From: Anoxynatronum sibiricum
GTDB taxonomy: Bacteria; Bacillota; Clostridia; Peptostreptococcales; Tindalliaceae
DNA length: 24,988 nucleotides
Assembly (NCBI RefSeq): GCF_039414295.1
Contig: NZ_JBCITM010000031.1
Span: forward strand, 1 to 24,988
Direction of reading: 5' to 3'
Shown here: positions 23,156-24,988 of the stretch, piece by piece
How the letters are laid out: the number at the start of each line of letters is the position of its first letter
Numbering within the stretch: position 1 is the stretch's first letter
Program-made: the position numbers and the translations under genes
The notes under the pieces: model-generated
What the model was told of the DNA's origin: nothing
The model's database searches: none
The model's input: the letters and a program-made list of their open reading frames with translations, nothing else

Positions 23156-24835
23156 ATGCAGCTCAATGGATCCCAAATACTGATGGAATGCCTGCTGGAA
23201 CAGGGTGTGGATACGGTTTTTGGATACCCTGGAGGAACCGTCATCCATATCTTTGATGCCCTCTACGAGTACCAGGACCGCATCGCTCATATTCTTACCT
23301 CTCATGAACAGGGAGCCACCCATGCGGCAGACGGCTATGCCCGGGCAACGGGAAAAACCGGTGTGGTTATCGCCACTTCCGGTCCTGGGGCCACCAATAC
23401 TGTCACTGGCATCGCCACCGCCCACATGGATTCCATACCCATGGTAGTGGTGACAGGCAATGTGCCTCTTCCACTCCTGGGCAAAGACAGCTTTCAGGAA
23501 GTGGATATCATGGGAGTCACCATGCCCATCACCAAGCACAGCTTTATTGTTAAAGATGTGAATCAACTGGCCGACACCCTGCGGCGGGCCTTCCATATTG
23601 CCAACGAAGGTCGTCCAGGCCCGGTGTTGGTGGATATTCCTAAAGATGTATCGGTGGCCATGGCCGCCTATACTCCCCAGGAGTTACAGGTCATTGAAAA
23701 GCAGAATACTATCACAGCGGAATCTCTGAAAAACGCGCTGGCCATTCTTAAAGAGTCAAAGAAACCTTTTATTCTGACCGGGGGAGGGGTGATTCGAGCC
23801 GACGCTGGCGAAGAAATGCTGGCCTTCATCGAAAAAATGAACGCCCCATTTTCTTCCACCCTTATGGGTTTGGGAGGAGTGAATACTGGCCATTCACTAT
23901 TCACTGGCATGATTGGTATGCACGGGAGCAAAACCTCCAATATGGCGGCAACTCAGTGTGATTTACTCATTGCAGTGGGGTCTCGATTCAGTGACCGGGT
24001 CATTAGCAATGTGAAAGGCTTTGCCCCCGATGCTTTTATTTTGCACATAGACATTGATCCGGCAGAGGTGAATAAAAATGTGCGGGCAGTGCATCACCTC
24101 AGCGGTGATGTGAAACTGGCCCTCCAAAAGCTCAACGCTGCGTTGGAAGATACCCATGTGGAAGCAAGACAGTCATGGGTGAATCAGATTCAGGACTGGA
24201 AAACTTCCTATCCCCTGGCGACTAACCAGAATGGTACCATCAAACCCCATACCGTAATTCGCGCATTGAGTGACCTTACCTCCGGGCGGGCCATTGTTAC
24301 CACCGAAGTGGGGCAAAGCCAGATGTGGGCCGCCCAGTATTATACCCACAGTGAACCCCGTACCTTCCTTACCTCTGGTGGGTTAGGTACCATGGGATTT
24401 GGTCTGGGAGCCTGTATGGGAGCAGCCATTGGGCGAAAGGATAAAAAAGTAATTAACATTGCCGGTGACGGCAGTTTCCTTATGAATTGCAACGAACTGG
24501 CGACCGCTGCGCATTACCAGCTGCCCATTTTGATCATTATTCTGGATAACGGAGTACTGGGCATGGTACGTCAGTGGCAGGATCTTTTCTTTGATAAACG
24601 GTTTGCCGGAACCACCATAGATCGCAAAACAGATTTTGTTAAGTTGGCTGAGGCCTTTGGTGCCAAAGGATATAAGCTGGAGAGAGTGGAAGATGTGGAA
24701 TCAGTTTTAAAGGAAGCCTTGGTTCAGGACGGACCTGTGGTAGTCCATGTACCCATTGACAAAGACGACAAGGTCTTTCCGATGGTACCGCCGGGAGCTT
24801 TTATTCAGGATCTCATCACTGAAGAAACCCTCTAA
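23156..24835 (+). CDS. ilvB: Acetolactate synthase, large catalytic subunit
   Basis: A TPP-dependent acetohydroxyacid synthase condensing two pyruvates, or pyruvate and 2-ketobutyrate. It has 559 residues, the normal length. The catalytic Glu51 lies in LTSHEQGATHAADGYARATG, the TPP/Mg2+ motif starts at GDGSF (437-441), and GLGTMGFGLGACMGAAIG precedes it. GMVRQWQDLFF with Trp and the C-terminal MVPPGAF identify anabolic AHAS (FAD-type) and not the catabolic AlsS. It is the last gene, 2 bases after leuB, with its ribosome site inside the leuB end. The matching small subunit is the first gene of the same transcript. Confidence 0.96.
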   Translation: MQLNGSQILMECLLEQGVDTVFGYPGGTVIHIFDALYEYQDRIAHILTSHEQGATHAADGYARATGKTGVVIATSGPGATNTVTGIATAHMDSIPMVVVTGNVPLPLLGKDSFQEVDIMGVTMPITKHSFIVKDVNQLADTLRRAFHIANEGRPGPVLVDIPKDVSVAMAAYTPQELQVIEKQNTITAESLKNALAILKESKKPFILTGGGVIRADAGEEMLAFIEKMNAPFSSTLMGLGGVNTGHSLFTGMIGMHGSKTSNMAATQCDLLIAVGSRFSDRVISNVKGFAPDAFILHIDIDPAEVNKNVRAVHHLSGDVKLALQKLNAALEDTHVEARQSWVNQIQDWKTSYPLATNQNGTIKPHTVIRALSDLTSGRAIVTTEVGQSQMWAAQYYTHSEPRTFLTSGGLGTMGFGLGACMGAAIGRKDKKVINIAGDGSFLMNCNELATAAHYQLPILIIILDNGVLGMVRQWQDLFFDKRFAGTTIDRKTDFVKLAEAFGAKGYKLERVEDVESVLKEALVQDGPVVVHVPIDKDDKVFPMVPPGAFIQDLITEETL

Positions 24836-24841
24836 ATGAAA

Positions 24842-24864
24842 AGACCCTCCGAAGTGGAGGGTCT
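24842..24864. other. Perfect 9-bp hairpin just after ilvB
   Basis: AGACCCTCC (24842-24850) and GGAGGGTCT (24856-24864) pair perfectly around GAAGT. No T tract follows, so it may protect the 3' end or act together with the next hairpin. Confidence 0.6.
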
Positions 24865-24874
24865 GAGGTTGTCG

Positions 24875-24911
24875 AAAAAGTCATGTTTTAGAGATGAAAC
24901 ATGGCTTTTTT
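24875..24911 (+). terminator. Intrinsic terminator of the ilv-leu operon
   Basis: AAAAAGTCATGTTT (24875-24888) pairs with AAACATGGCTTTTT (24897-24910) with one G-T pair around an 8-base loop, and its T-rich 3' arm acts as the U tail. The A-rich 5' arm makes it potentially bidirectional. It closes the operon. Confidence 0.85.
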
Positions 24912-24961
24912 GCGCTTAGAATCAGTTTTGAGGGGTGATATTGCTTTGAGAAAGGGTATTC

Positions 24962-24984
24962 CTATCCTCTATTATCAAGGATAG
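24962..24984. other. Short inverted repeat at the window edge
   Basis: CTATCC (24962-24967) and GGATAG (24979-24984) are 6-bp inverted arms. A GAGGGGTG followed by TTG opens only about a dozen codons, so no gene is called in 24912-24988. Confidence 0.35.
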
Positions 24985-24988
24985 TGGC

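Noticed and set aside
1..24988. CRISPR array, tRNA or rRNA genes, prophage
   Set aside because: No regularly spaced repeats, cloverleaf sequences with CCA ends, rRNA-like stretches or phage structural genes were seen.

Overview
The window looks like a chromosomal segment of a Clostridia-type Firmicute. The grounds are two T-box leaders, strong AGGAGG-type ribosome binding sites, TTGACA/TATAAT-like promoters, U-tailed hairpin terminators and gene content typical of anaerobic Gram-positives. From about 3.5 kb onward the coding regions are of intermediate GC. The first 3 kb is visibly more AT-rich and reads as an accessory patch. I cannot name the species.

Layout. (1) 1-840 is a scar: a broken IS1182-like transposase on the plus strand, carrying an 11-bp tandem duplication, meets tail to tail a broken BceA-type ABC transporter ATPase on the minus strand. 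The gap 826-1029 holds nothing I can identify. (2) 1033-2929 holds three poorly characterised genes: an acidic putative lipoprotein, a small secreted protein and a cytoplasmic protein of unknown function. (3) 3212-8354 holds a consensus promoter, a valine T-box leader, then valS, folC and a short QueG-like iron-sulfur protein. (4) 8509-14658 is a housekeeping stretch: polysaccharide deacetylase lipoprotein, 51-residue membrane protein, hpt, M20 amidohydrolase, CPBP membrane protease, cold-shock protein and hslO (Hsp33), with promoters, hairpins and two good terminators. (5) 14890-24911 is one branched-chain amino acid operon: promoter, unusual leader, ilvN-ilvC-leuA-cimA-leuC-leuD-leuB-ilvB, terminator.

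The operon makes acetolactate or acetohydroxybutyrate (IlvB+IlvN), reduces and isomerises it (IlvC), and builds 2-isopropylmalate (LeuA) and citramalate (CimA). One LeuCD/LeuB set presumably serves both chain-extension branches. Dihydroxyacid dehydratase (ilvD), a branched-chain aminotransferase and threonine deaminase (ilvA) are not in the window. CimA makes ilvA unnecessary for isoleucine.

The most striking feature is the operon leader. It holds two consecutive, clearly homologous T-box recognition modules, the first with an apparent isoleucine specifier (ATC) and the second with a leucine specifier (CTC). There is only one antiterminator/terminator, after the second module. With the valS leader (specifier GTA), the window appears to sense tRNA-Val, tRNA-Ile and tRNA-Leu. 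All family calls come from reading motifs; no database search was run.
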